A stretch of DNA of 64,000 nucleotides from Actinocatenispora rupis (GCF_016861975.1 NZ_BOMB01000004.1:124001-188000); one strand, 5' to 3'. Counted from the first letter of the stretch, positions 1-7,804 are shown. Numbers and translations are program-made. Notes: generated by a model from the sequence alone, not told the origin.

Positions 1-51
1 GTCCAGTGACGTACGAGGGCCGGGTTCGCTTGGTGGACAAGCGGATCCGGC

Positions 52-360
52 TCAGGTACGGCTGCCGGGGCCGACCCGGTCGGCGAGCCAGTCGGTCAGT
101 TCGCGGACCAGCGCGGGCAGGTCGGTGGCGGTGGTGAGCCGCGGCTCCCGGCGGGCCGGGTCGCGCCGCTCCACCTCGTAGGTGCCGTCGGCGAGCAGCG
201 ACACCGAGGCGTACCAGTCGCGTCCGGCGGCGGGCGTGAGCGTGACGAACGTGTTGTGCTCGCGGTCGAGCGCGGCGAGCAACGCCAGCAGGGCCTCCGC
301 GGACGGATCCGCGACGTGGTCGCCGTTCTCGCTGTCGGCGTCGTACCGGTCGGCAGCCAT
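52..360 (-). CDS. Small hypothetical protein (102 aa)
   Basis: The reading frame starts at an ATG (complement of 358-360) and ends at TGA. The product begins MAADRYDADSENG and is acidic at the N-terminus. A helical stretch (about residues 16-30, LLALLAALDREH) follows, then an apparent beta-rich part and a C-terminal helix (LVRELTDWLAD). No signal peptide or membrane segment is visible. I do not recognise the family. A longer frame runs upstream of this start, but its residues are Arg/Pro-rich shadow sequence, so the internal ATG is preferred. It stands alone, with a spacer of about 175 bp to the next gene that shows nothing notable. Confidence 0.6.
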   Translation of the reverse strand: MAADRYDADSENGDHVADPSAEALLALLAALDREHNTFVTLTPAAGRDWYASVSLLADGTYEVERRDPARREPRLTTATDLPALVRELTDWLADRVGPGSRT

Positions 361-536
361 CGCGTCCGCCCCTCGTGCGCTGCGCTGTGGTTTCGAGCAT
401 CGCACGTCCGTGGCCGGGATCGGTCGACCGCCACACGACACCGGGAAGTACGGCAGGTTTCCCGAACCCGACGACGGTCGCCGGTGTCGCGGATCGGGCC
501 GTTTCGGCCGCGGAGCCCCGGCATCCGGACCGCGGG

Positions 537-1064
537 TCAGTGCCGCGCGAGCGCCGCGATGCCGTCGAGGGTGGTCGCCATGGCGGCGCGGAGATCGGCG
601 AGCCGGGTGGCGACGATCTGTTCCGCGCGGTCCGGCCAGCGGTCGATCGCCAGGTCGACGCCGCTGCGCGCGGGCCCGAGTACGACGGACTGGTGGAGCC
701 GGGTGCCGCCGTCCTCGGGCGCCAGCTCGTACCGCCAGGTCGCCATCGGGCGCGCCGGGTCCGACGTGGGCGCGCCGTACCGGCCGTCGGCGTCGGTGAC
801 GGCCCAGGCGAAGACGCGCGGTTCGACCAGCTCCACCACGTACGAGACGGTGCGCCACTCGCCGAGCACGTCGTTGCGGTTGAAGCCCTCGAACCGGGCG
901 TACGGCGCGGCCCGGTCGGCGCCGTCGAGCCACGCGACGCGGTACAGCTCCGGGCTGAGCCGGGCGGGCAGCGCGATGTCGGTGACCAGCTCCCACACCC
1001 GCGACACGGGCGCCGCGACGTGCACGGCGCACGACGTACCCGGACTTTCGACTCGATCGACCAC
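537..1064 (-). CDS. SRPBCC-superfamily (polyketide cyclase/START-like) protein
   Basis: The protein has about 175 aa and a Bet v1-like START fold. It opens with the typical first strand and helix (AVHVAAPVSRVWELVTDIALPARLSPEL) and has the mid-domain pattern RFEGFNRND..GEWRTVSYVVELVEPRVFAWAV. It ends in a long amphipathic helix (AEQIVATRLADLRAAMATTL). Such proteins bind hydrophobic ligands; the ligand cannot be read from sequence. I chose a GTG start at 1064 because a further 31 upstream codons would run through the operator shared with the divergent ArsR regulator. Divergent placement over a common operator suggests it is controlled by that regulator (inference). Family call good, start uncertain. 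Confidence 0.75.
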   Translation of the reverse strand: MVDRVESPGTSCAVHVAAPVSRVWELVTDIALPARLSPELYRVAWLDGADRAAPYARFEGFNRNDVLGEWRTVSYVVELVEPRVFAWAVTDADGRYGAPTSDPARPMATWRYELAPEDGGTRLHQSVVLGPARSGVDLAIDRWPDRAEQIVATRLADLRAAMATTLDGIAALARH

Positions 1065-1122
1065 GCGCCGATCATGCCCGTCCCGCCGGGCCGCGGCAAC
1101 GGAGATCGTCGGCACACCCGCG

Positions 1123-1160
1123 GAGTTGCAAAGGTAGGTTGCAAAGACCCTTTGCAACTC
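1123..1160. promoter_or_regulatory. Three-copy TTGCAAAG operator between SRPBCC gene and arsR-type gene
   Basis: A perfect 12-bp inverted repeat is present: GAGTTGCAAAGG at 1123-1134 and CCTTTGCAACTC at 1149-1160. A third copy of the core TTGCAAAG lies between them at 1139-1146. The site sits in the divergent intergenic space and overlaps the -35 of the regulator gene. This is the usual position for an autoregulatory ArsR-family operator. Binding is inferred from placement and symmetry. Confidence 0.75.
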
Positions 1161-1168
1161 GGTACGGT
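1139..1168 (+). promoter_or_regulatory. Promoter of the ArsR-type regulator
   Basis: A -35-like TTGCAA (1139-1144) and a -10-like TACGGT (1163-1168) are separated by 18 bp. Only six bases separate the -10 from the GTG start at 1175, so the transcript is probably leaderless. The -35 lies inside the inverted repeat, which fits repression by the gene's own product. Confidence 0.5.
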
Positions 1169-1174
1169 GAGCGC

Positions 1175-1738
1175 GTGACCGAGCAGCCGCCCGCCGAGGA
1201 GATCACCGACGCCGCCGCCCTGCGCCTGCTCGCGCACCCGATCCGCCGCCGGATCGAGGCGTGCCTGCGCGACGGCCCGGCCAACTCGGCGCAGGTCGCC
1301 CGCCAGCTCGGCGAGAGCACCGGACTGGTCAGCTACCACCTGCGCCAGATGGCCCGGCACGGCTTCATCGAGGAGGTGCCCGAGCTGGCCAAGGGCCGGG
1401 AACGGTGGTGGCGCCCGGTTCCCGGCGACCGCCGCATCCCGCCGTACAGCCGGCAGGACGCGGCGATGCGGGCGGCCAGCGCGCAGCTCGCCCGGCAACA
1501 CCTCGCCGAGCTGATCGAGCAGTACGAGAGGTTCGAGGCGGGGGCGGCGGACCTCGGCGAGTGGGCGGACGCGTTCGTGTTCTCCCGCGCCACGATCCAC
1601 CTCGAACTGCCCCGCATGAAGGAGTTCTTCGAGGAGTACATCGCCCTGCTCTACCGGTACTCGGAGCCGGCGGACTCGCCCGGCACCCGGGCGGTCGCGC
1701 TGCGGCTGTTCGGTTTCCCGCAGCCGCCGGACGACTGA
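1175..1738 (+). CDS. ArsR-family winged-helix transcriptional regulator
   Basis: The 187-aa protein carries an N-terminal ArsR/HTH_20 winged helix. Helix 1 is AAALRLLAHPIRRRIEACLRDGP, the recognition segment is NSAQVARQLGESTGLVSYHLRQMARHG, and the wing is FIEEVPELAKGRERWWRPV. The C-terminal half is a charged helical region (ELIEQYERFEAG, RMKEFFEEYIALLYRY) typical of the long ArsR subfamily that represses neighbouring genes. No cysteine metal site is visible, so metal sensing is unlikely. The GTG start at 1175 is chosen because the only upstream start lies inside the operator. It probably controls itself, the divergent SRPBCC gene and perhaps the downstream hydrolase. Confidence 0.85.
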   Translation: MTEQPPAEEITDAAALRLLAHPIRRRIEACLRDGPANSAQVARQLGESTGLVSYHLRQMARHGFIEEVPELAKGRERWWRPVPGDRRIPPYSRQDAAMRAASAQLARQHLAELIEQYERFEAGAADLGEWADAFVFSRATIHLELPRMKEFFEEYIALLYRYSEPADSPGTRAVALRLFGFPQPPDD

Positions 1739-1757
1739 TCCACCGCCGCCGCACGGG

Positions 1758-1791
1758 GCCGGGCCGTCGAGTTGCAGCTCGACGGCCCGGC
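1758..1791. terminator. Hairpin terminator after the arsR-type gene
   Basis: A perfect 14-bp stem (GCCGGGCCGTCGAG pairing with CTCGACGGCCCGGC) surrounds a 6-nt loop at 1772-1777. It lies 19 bp past the regulator's stop codon. There is no U-run, as is common for actinobacterial terminators. It separates the regulator from the next gene, which has its own strong ribosome-binding site. Confidence 0.65.
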
Positions 1792-1865
1792 GGCGGAGGC
1801 CCGCACCACCACGCCCGCGGGCGTGTCCTCACGCGTACGACCCTCCACGCAAAGGAGAGCACACC

Positions 1866-3284
1866 GTGCTGTTCGGATTCAAACGGCTGGCCGCCGCCGT
1901 GGCGCTGGCCGTACCGCTGGCCGTGTTGGCACCCGTCCCGGGCGCTAGCGCGGCGCCGACCATGGACCGCGCGGTCACGTTCCGCGGCGCGGGCGGGCTG
2001 ACGCTGCACGGCACGGTGGTCGCGCCGCGCGGCAGCCGTACGCCGACACCCGGGATCGTCCTGGTGGGCGGGTCCGGGCCCGGTCCGCGGGCCGAGTACC
2101 GGGCGGAGGCGGCGGCGTTCGCGCGCGCCGGCATCACCACCCTCGTGTACGACAAGCGCACCGCCGGGTACTCGACGCTGCACCGCGACTTCGGGCTGCT
2201 CGCGGACGACGCGGCGGCGGGGGTGGCGGCGCTGCGTCGGGTGCCGGGTGTCGACCCGGACCGGGTGGGGTTGTGGGGGTTCAGCGAGGGCGGCTGGGTG
2301 GCCCCGCTCGCCGCCGTACGCAGCGGGCACGTCGCGTTCCTGGTGACGCTCGGCGCGCCGGGACTGTCGCCACTGCGTACGCAGACGTGGTATCTGACGA
2401 ACCTGTTGCGGCACAACGGAATCAGCGGTTCGCTGGTCGGCGCGGTCGCCGGTCCGGGGGCCCGACTCGTCGGCGGCGCGGGCCTGTTCCCCGAGGCGTC
2501 GTACGATCCGGTGCCGGTGCTCGCCCGGCTGCGGATGCCGGTGCTGGCGCTGTGGGGCGACCACGACGTGCAGGTGCCGCCCGCCGAGAGCGCCCGGATC
2601 CTGCGCCGCGCGCTGGCCGCCGACCCGTCCGTCACCATCCGGTTCGTGGCCGGCGCCGCGCACAACGGGCGGCGCACCGGCGACGGCTTCGACCGCCTCG
2701 GCGGCCCGACGGTCGCCGGCCACCCGACCGGCACGCTCGCCCCCGGGTACGTGCCGGCGATGACGAGCTGGGTGCACCGGGTCGTCGCCGGCCACCCGCC
2801 GGTCTCCAGCGCGCAACGGTTCCCGGCGCAGGCCGCGGCGAGCCGATCCCCCGGCCACCACCGGTACGACGACGCGCCGGTGCAGGTCGCGCTGATCGCC
2901 GTCCTCGTCGTGGCGTTCGCCGGGAGCCTGGTCGCGGGGCTGGCGCTGCGCCGCCGCCCGCTGCCCGTACCGGCGCGGCGGCTGTCGCGGTGGCTGGCCG
3001 GCTGCGGGCTCGCCACCGTGCTCGGCACCCTCGCGTTCGTCCTGTCCGTGTACGTGACCGGCGGGGCGGCCGCGGCACCCGCCGTCGCGGGCCGGGCCGT
3101 ACCGTGGCTGGCGCTTCAGGTACTGGCGCTGGCCACCGCGGCACTGACCGCGAGCACTGCGGTGGTGATCGTACGCGGACGTGCCACAGTGCTTGGCGCG
3201 CAACGGATCCGCCTCACCGTGCTCGTCGCGGCCGGCGTACTGGTCGCGGTCTGGTCGGCGCGCTGGGGGCTGCTCACGCCCTGA
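1866..3284 (+). CDS. Secreted/membrane-anchored alpha/beta hydrolase
   Basis: This is a 472-aa two-part protein. Residues 1-30 form a signal peptide ending near ASA-AP. Residues 35-310 are an alpha/beta hydrolase of the dienelactone-hydrolase/S9-like type, with strand VGGSGPGPRAEY, nucleophile elbow G-F-S-E-G with Ser140, an acid in ALWGDHDVQVPP and His in AGAAHNG. The last 130 residues contain three or four hydrophobic helices (VALIAVLVVAFAGSLVAGLAL and others), so the hydrolase probably faces outside the membrane. GTG is the start, because AAAGGAG at 1851-1857 is correctly spaced. The substrate is unknown. The gene is convergent with the next gene, whose stop is 3 bp away. Confidence 0.8.
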   Translation: MLFGFKRLAAAVALAVPLAVLAPVPGASAAPTMDRAVTFRGAGGLTLHGTVVAPRGSRTPTPGIVLVGGSGPGPRAEYRAEAAAFARAGITTLVYDKRTAGYSTLHRDFGLLADDAAAGVAALRRVPGVDPDRVGLWGFSEGGWVAPLAAVRSGHVAFLVTLGAPGLSPLRTQTWYLTNLLRHNGISGSLVGAVAGPGARLVGGAGLFPEASYDPVPVLARLRMPVLALWGDHDVQVPPAESARILRRALAADPSVTIRFVAGAAHNGRRTGDGFDRLGGPTVAGHPTGTLAPGYVPAMTSWVHRVVAGHPPVSSAQRFPAQAAASRSPGHHRYDDAPVQVALIAVLVVAFAGSLVAGLALRRRPLPVPARRLSRWLAGCGLATVLGTLAFVLSVYVTGGAAAAPAVAGRAVPWLALQVLALATAALTASTAVVIVRGRATVLGAQRIRLTVLVAAGVLVAVWSARWGLLTP

Positions 3285-3287
3285 CCG

Positions 3288-4547
3288 TCAGGCGATCACC
3301 GTCGAGGTCGGGACCGCGACGACGCCGTCGAACGCGGCGCGCACCGGCGTGTGCACGTACGCGCCCTGGATGCGGATGCGGTCGGGGCCGGCGAGATCCG
3401 CCGGCACCGCCCGCAGATCGGCGTACGCGGGGCCGAGGCCGGCGTCGGCGAACGCGGCCTCCACGCTGCCCGGCTCGGGCGGCGCGAGCGGCGTGTCCTC
3501 GACGGTGAAGCCGAACGGCACCGCCTCGTCCCGCCGCATCTCCGCCGTCCGCCCACCGGTACTCGTCAGGGCGAGGCTGTGGTAGCCGTCGCCGAGCGCG
3601 CGCCGCAGGTACCGGCCCATCGGCAGCCCGGTGAGGCGCCCGCCGAACGAGATCGGTTCCTGCTGGATGTGCGCGTTGTGCGCGGCGAGCACGATCCGCG
3701 CGTCGGGGCCGAGCCGGTTCAGGTGCCACAGCACCGATCCCGCCATGTACGCGTCGCGCGCCGAGGTGTCGGCGGTCAGCCCGCCACCGGCGAACAGCTC
3801 CGCCATCGCGCGGAACCCGTACTCGCCGTGCCGGGCGCCCGCCAGCCGCCGTACGGCCACGTCGTAGCTGTCCTGGTCGCTGCGCTCGACGTACAACGGC
3901 TCCATGGCGCGGAAGCGGACGGCGAGCCGGGACAGTACCGCGGTGAGGGTGTCCTGTTCCGCGGCGGGCAACCGGGACCAGCGCGGTGCGGCCACCGCCG
4001 CCGACCCGCCAGCGAACGACCCGGCGATCCGCACTGCCTCCTCCAACGCCGGCACCACCTCCGGATCCACCAGCCGCAGGTACCGGGCGAGCGGGGTCAG
4101 CGCGGGCAGCAGCGAACCGCCGGCCGCGGGCACGTCGATCCCGGCGAACCCGACCGGCCGCGCCGCATCCCTGTTGTACGAACGGATCCAGCGCAGCGGC
4201 GCGTCGACACCGACCGGGATCGTACCGGCCAGGTGCGCGGCGAGGTCGTTGTCCGCGCCCTCCCCGCGCGCCCAGTCGTCGAGCGGGAACCCCTCGCTGA
4301 AGCCGTACTCGAACGCCAGCGCGGTGAAGCCGCAGCGTTCGACCAGGTACCGCAGGATCCGTTGGCGCAGCAGCGAGAACTCCTCGATGAAGTGCGAGTT
4401 CTCGCCGAGCGCGACGACCCGGGCGGTACCGGTCGCGGCGCCCAACGGCGCCAGGTCGTCCAGCGGCGCCGCGGGGTCGAGGTGGTCGAGCGGCACGGCG
4501 TGACCGCGCAGCCAGCCGGCGAACGGGTCGGTGGGCGCGAGAGGCAT
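3288..4547 (-). CDS. Erythromycin-esterase-like protein (Ere family)
   Basis: The 419-aa protein is of normal length for EreA/EreB-type esterases, which hydrolyse the macrolactone ring of 14-membered macrolides. The family signature motifs are present: LGENSH at 47-52 (Glu49, His52), FEYGFSEG with Glu80, and the distal AAHNAHIQ with His290 and His293. Together these supply the metal/water-activating residues of the fold. There is no signal peptide, so the enzyme is cytoplasmic. The ATG start is clear. Upstream in the same orientation lies a Vat/CatB-type acetyltransferase, separated by a 205-bp repeat-filled spacer. Actual macrolide activity is inferred; many environmental family members have unknown substrates. 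Confidence 0.85.
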   Translation of the reverse strand: MPLAPTDPFAGWLRGHAVPLDHLDPAAPLDDLAPLGAATGTARVVALGENSHFIEEFSLLRQRILRYLVERCGFTALAFEYGFSEGFPLDDWARGEGADNDLAAHLAGTIPVGVDAPLRWIRSYNRDAARPVGFAGIDVPAAGGSLLPALTPLARYLRLVDPEVVPALEEAVRIAGSFAGGSAAVAAPRWSRLPAAEQDTLTAVLSRLAVRFRAMEPLYVERSDQDSYDVAVRRLAGARHGEYGFRAMAELFAGGGLTADTSARDAYMAGSVLWHLNRLGPDARIVLAAHNAHIQQEPISFGGRLTGLPMGRYLRRALGDGYHSLALTSTGGRTAEMRRDEAVPFGFTVEDTPLAPPEPGSVEAAFADAGLGPAYADLRAVPADLAGPDRIRIQGAYVHTPVRAAFDGVVAVPTSTVIA

Positions 4548-4592
4548 GCTGTCGTGTCCGTTTCTTCGGTACGGGGATGGGCGGTGCGGAGC

Positions 4593-4744
4593 GGACCGTC
4601 CACGGTGGACTGTCCTCGGTGGACTGCGTCGGGGACCGTCCTGGTGGACCGTGTCCGAATTGGACCGTCCACGATGGACGGTCCTGGATGGACGGTCCGT
4701 GGATGGACTGTGCTGGATGGACGGTCCTGGGTGGACGGTCCCGA
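4593..4744. repeat. Degenerate tandem array of TGGACNGTCC-type units
   Basis: About 150 bp between the acetyltransferase and esterase genes consists of variants of a 14-15 bp unit resembling ATGGACGGTCCTGG, with roughly a dozen TGGAC half-sites. Several copies are palindromic, e.g. GTCCACGGTGGAC and GTCCACGATGGAC. On the coding (minus) strand the RNA would form alternating hairpins ahead of the esterase start. No other part of the window has such an array. It could be a transcribed regulatory leader, a protein-binding array or a satellite expansion. Confidence 0.8.
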
Positions 4745-4752
4745 CGGAGTGA

Positions 4753-5397
4753 TCAGGAGGCCGGCGCGGCGCGTTCCAGGTCGTCGACCGTGCCGGACAT
4801 GACCGTGGCCAGGTGCCGGGTCAGGTGGTCGAGCGGCCAGTCCCACCAGGCGACGGCGAGCAGCCGCGCGACGTCCGCGTCGTCGTACCGGCGGCGGATC
4901 AGGCGCGCGGGGTTGCCGCCGACGATGCCGTAGTCGGGCACGTCGTCCACGACGACCGAGCCGGACGCGACGATCGCACCGTGCCCGATGCGTACGCCCG
5001 GCATGACCATCGCCCCGTAGCCGAGCCAGACGTCGTTGCCGACCACCGTGTCGCCGCGGCCGGGCAGCCCCGCGATCAGGTCGACGTGCTCCGACCACGA
5101 CCCACCCATGATCGGGAACGGGAACGTCGACGGACCGTCCATCCGGTGGTTCGCGCCGTTCATCACGAACCGGACGCCCGTGCCGAACGCGCAGTACTTG
5201 CCGATCACGAGGCGTTCCGGCCCGTAGTGGTAGAGCACGTTGCGGGTCTCGAACGCGGTCGGGTCGTCGGGGTCGTCGTAGTAGGAGAAGTCGCCGACCT
5301 CGATCAGCGGCGAGGTGACCAGCGGCTTCAGCAGGACCACCCGCGGCTGCCCCGGCACCGGGTGCAGCACGGTCGGGTCGGCGGGAACGAGCGGCAT
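4753..5397 (-). CDS. Vat/CatB-type xenobiotic O-acetyltransferase
   Basis: The 214-aa protein is a left-handed beta-helix acyltransferase of the xenobiotic (streptogramin A/chloramphenicol) acetyltransferase family. Evidence includes the N-terminal FSYYDDPDDPTAFETRNVLYHYG, the catalytic loop NGANHRMDG with His84, and the hexapeptide coils VVGNDVWLGYGAMVMPGVRIGHGAIVASGSVV, ending NPARLIRRRY. Length and motif order match Vat/CatB enzymes, which transfer acetyl from acetyl-CoA to a drug hydroxyl. I chose the internal ATG at 5397, preceded by AGGAAGG, over a longer frame that enters the divergent promoter. It is probably co-transcribed with the downstream Ere-like gene and regulated by the divergent TetR. 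Confidence 0.85.
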   Translation of the reverse strand: MPLVPADPTVLHPVPGQPRVVLLKPLVTSPLIEVGDFSYYDDPDDPTAFETRNVLYHYGPERLVIGKYCAFGTGVRFVMNGANHRMDGPSTFPFPIMGGSWSEHVDLIAGLPGRGDTVVGNDVWLGYGAMVMPGVRIGHGAIVASGSVVVDDVPDYGIVGGNPARLIRRRYDDADVARLLAVAWWDWPLDHLTRHLATVMSGTVDDLERAAPAS

Positions 5398-5456
5398 GGC
5401 GGTGGGGCCTTCCTGGTCCGGTGCACGGGACGCGACCCGGACCAGGGGCGACGCCA

Positions 5457-5480
5457 TTAGTGCGACAACTGCTGCATTAA
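5457..5480. promoter_or_regulatory. Imperfect palindrome, candidate TetR operator
   Basis: The 24-bp element begins TTAGTGC and ends GCATTAA, with about 8 of 12 half-site positions symmetric. It lies in the 125-bp divergent space between the acetyltransferase and the TetR gene, one of the few AT-containing stretches there. Operator function is inferred from position. Confidence 0.5.
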
Positions 5481-5522
5481 GATGGTGACACGACTCCCCC
5501 CGCCGAGCAACCGGACTCGCCT

Positions 5523-6185
5523 GTGACGACCTCCTCACCTGCACCATCACCCGACGACACCCCGCCCGGGCCGCGCCGGCGCCCCGGCGGCCGTACCGCC
5601 CGGATCCGTGCCCTGGTCCTCGACGCCGTCCGCGCCGAACTCGGCGAGCACGGGTACGACGGGCTCACCGTCGACGCCGTCGCCGCCCGCGCCGGCGTAC
5701 ACCGGGCCACGGTGTACCGGCGGTGGACCGACGTGGGCGGCCTGCTCGCCGACGTACTCGACGCGGCCGGTGCCGACGACTGGCAGCCGCCGGACACCGG
5801 CTCGCTGGTGGGCGACCTGGCCGCGCTGAACCACGAGATCCAGGACTCGCTGCTCGCCGAACCGCCGGTCGTCGCCGCGCTGATCGCCGCCTCGTTCCGC
5901 TCCACCAAGGCGAACGAGGCGCAGCAGCGGCTCTGGGACGACCGGTACGCCCGCTGCGAGGTCGTCGTCGAGCGGGCCGTCGCCCGGGGCGAGCTGCCGC
6001 CGGACACGCAGGCGCGGCGGCTGCTGGTCGCCGCGACCGCGCCGCTCTACCACCACCTGGTGATCCTGCGTACGCCGACGGACCCGGACCTGCCCGACCA
6101 CGCCGCCCGTACGGCCGCGCTCGCCGCGTACGCCGGCGCGTTCGCCACCCGGCCCCCGGAACCCCGCCCGCCGTCGACCCCCTGA
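5523..6185 (+). CDS. TetR-family transcriptional regulator
   Basis: The 220-aa protein has a TetR N-terminal HTH at about residues 28-72 (LVLDAVRAELGEHGYDGLTV, then DAVAARAGVHRATVYRRWTD), preceded by an Arg/Pro-rich extension. The C-terminal ligand domain has the TetR_C pattern LAALNHEIQDSLLAEPPVVAALI and DDRYARCEVVVERAVARGE. The start is GTG 5523. It diverges from the acetyltransferase/esterase pair, so it is the obvious candidate repressor of those genes. The inducer may be the antibiotic substrate (inference). Confidence 0.85.
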   Translation: MTTSSPAPSPDDTPPGPRRRPGGRTARIRALVLDAVRAELGEHGYDGLTVDAVAARAGVHRATVYRRWTDVGGLLADVLDAAGADDWQPPDTGSLVGDLAALNHEIQDSLLAEPPVVAALIAASFRSTKANEAQQRLWDDRYARCEVVVERAVARGELPPDTQARRLLVAATAPLYHHLVILRTPTDPDLPDHAARTAALAAYAGAFATRPPEPRPPSTP

Positions 6186-6345
6186 CCGTCCGACACCCGA
6201 GCCCGGAAACCCGTACCGGGCAAGGAAAGGCATGTCCTCCGAGCAGACGCCCTTGCCGGTCCACGCCTCCTTGCCGGGGTCGCGCAAGTCCCGATAGTCC
6301 GACGAGGAACGCCGGCCGGCAACGTCCGGTCGGGCCTTGAATCCC

Positions 6346-6526
6346 TTGCCGCTTCGTGTACGCCAGCGGATCCTCGACGCGGCTCCAACACCGCGCCACC
6401 TTCGTCAACGCCGGACTGGAGCAGGTCCTCGGCCAGCTGCCGGTCCCCCGTCACCAGGTACGCGAACCGGGTCAGCGCGGTCGAGCTGACCGCCACGAAC
6501 TCGGTGAACCCCGCGGGCTCCGTCAC
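6346..6526 (-). pseudogene. Frameshifted 5' remnant of a SigE-type ECF sigma factor
   Basis: From a GTG at 6526 the first frame reads FTEFVAVSSTALTRFAYLVTG then DRQLAEDLLQS, the conserved region 2 start of actinobacterial SigE-family ECF factors. That frame then loses similarity. The neighbouring frame continues the family sequence at 6408-6346 (LTKVARCWSRVEDPLAYTKRQ). A frameshift near 6410 therefore splits region 2, and regions 3-4 are absent. A further unassigned coding-like fragment (SDYRDLRDPGKEAW) lies at about 6200-6300 in a third frame. This is a decayed gene, not a working sigma factor. Confidence 0.75.
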
Positions 6527-6611
6527 ACGCCCACCTCCCTCGACACCCTGTAGAGCGCGGCCGGCCCCGGAAAGGTTGGCACTCCGGCGAACGGGTTCGC
6601 GCGCGGTCGGG

Positions 6612-7127
6612 TCACGGCACGGGTGCGAGGTCGCGGCGCCAGCGGACCTCGCCGTCGTGCGACTCGGCGGTGGGGGTGAGGCCGGCGGCGGAGGCGACGG
6701 CGGCGGAGGCCCGGTTGTCGGGGTGGATGTGCGCGATGACCGCCCGTACGCCGCGGCCGGCGAGCCAGTCGACGAGTCCGCGGGCGGCCTCGGTGGCGAT
6801 GCCCCGACCCTGCCACGGCGTACCGATCACCCAGGCGATCTCGGCGACGCCGTCCGGCCCGACCGTGGCCTGCACCGTACCGGTCAGGCATGATTCGGCG
6901 CGGAGCCGGACGACCCAGTTCAGCCAGGTGACGGCCGGGTCGGGCGAGCCGGCGGTCTGCCGCTCGTACCGGGCGCGCAACGCCGCCACGGACTCCGGCG
7001 CGCCCCCGAGGTACGTGTGCAGCGCCGGGTCGGAGAGCACGGTCGCCATCTCCGCGGCGTACCCGGCGTGCAGGGGGAGCAGATCGAGCCGCGTCGTGCC
7101 GATCGTCTCGGCCACGATCCGGTCCAC
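6612..7127 (-). CDS. GNAT-family N-acetyltransferase (RimJ/RimL type)
   Basis: The 171-aa protein carries the GNAT fold of the Acetyltransf_3/RimJ type. It starts TIGTTRLDLLPLHAGYAAEMATVLSD and contains the motif A pyrophosphate loop WQGRGIATEAARGLVDWL (Q/RxxGxG/A) and the motif B segment VIAHIHPDNRASAAVASAAGL. The GTG start at 7127 is favoured over a longer frame because GGGAGG sits at the right distance and the upstream residues are low-complexity. The substrate (protein N-terminus or small amine) cannot be told. It diverges from the VOC-YCII-sigma operon. Confidence 0.8.
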   Translation of the reverse strand: MDRIVAETIGTTRLDLLPLHAGYAAEMATVLSDPALHTYLGGAPESVAALRARYERQTAGSPDPAVTWLNWVVRLRAESCLTGTVQATVGPDGVAEIAWVIGTPWQGRGIATEAARGLVDWLAGRGVRAVIAHIHPDNRASAAVASAAGLTPTAESHDGEVRWRRDLAPVP

Positions 7128-7306
7128 GCCACCGCCTCCCACTGCCCGGTCGGCGGCCGGCGCCGCCTGTCCACCACGATCCCCCGCCGTGCGCGGGCGT
7201 ACGCGGGCGGCCCCACTGATCGAGGGATTGGTCGCGGCGGTTGTCGGATCGTGGGCCGCGCCGGTCGTCTGTCTGGTAGGAGCAACAACGGAAGCGAGGG
7301 ATTCCG

Positions 7307-7804
7307 ATGGCGACAAAGAAGGCACCAGACCCCATACCGACCACGTACCGGCGGGTCACGCCCTGCCTGGTGGTGAACGACGCGGGCAAGGCGCTGGAGT
7401 TCTACGGCGAGGTGTTCGGCGCGACCGTACGGCTGCGGTTCCCGGGGCCGGACGGCAGCATCGCGCACGCCGAGATGGAGATCGGCGACGCGGTGGTGAT
7501 CGTGGAGGACGCCAGCCCCTTCCTCGGTACGCAGGCGCCGCCGCCCGGTGGCCTGCCCGGCACCCCGGTGTTCCAGTACGTGTACGTCGCGGACGTGGAC
7601 GCCGTCGTGGCGCGCGCCGCCGAGCTCGGCGCGACCGTACGACGGCCGCCGCAGGACCAGTTCTACGGCGCGCGCGACGCGTTCATCCTGGACCCGTACG
7701 GGCAGGCGTGGACGGTCGCGTCGCACATCGAGGACGTCAGTAGCGAGGAGGCGACCCGCCGGATGACGGCCATGGCCGCGCGGACCACCGAGGAGGACCA
7801 GTGA
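7307..7804 (+). CDS. VOC/PhnB-like glyoxalase-fold protein
   Basis: The 165-aa protein shows the VOC fold of the PhnB-like group: VTPCLVVNDAGKALEFYGEVFGAT, AHAEMEIGDAVVIVED and FQYVYVADVDAVVARAAELGATV, ending FYGARDAFILDPYGQAWTVASH. It lacks a clear full metal triad, so catalytic activity is uncertain. It is the first gene of an operon with a YCII protein and an ECF sigma factor; its TGA overlaps the next GTG. Homologous small VOC/DGPF proteins commonly accompany ECF42 sigma genes. Confidence 0.8.
   Translation: MATKKAPDPIPTTYRRVTPCLVVNDAGKALEFYGEVFGATVRLRFPGPDGSIAHAEMEIGDAVVIVEDASPFLGTQAPPPGGLPGTPVFQYVYVADVDAVVARAAELGATVRRPPQDQFYGARDAFILDPYGQAWTVASHIEDVSSEEATRRMTAMAARTTEEDQ

Noticed and set aside
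4593-4744. CRISPR-like array
   Set aside because: Units are contiguous 14-15 bp repeats without spacers and no cas gene is near.
4531-4933. Short plus-strand frames through the tandem array (repeated WTV.GG-type peptides)
   Set aside because: They are translations of the DNA repeat; no start signal or conserved protein, and the frame continues antisense into the acetyltransferase gene.
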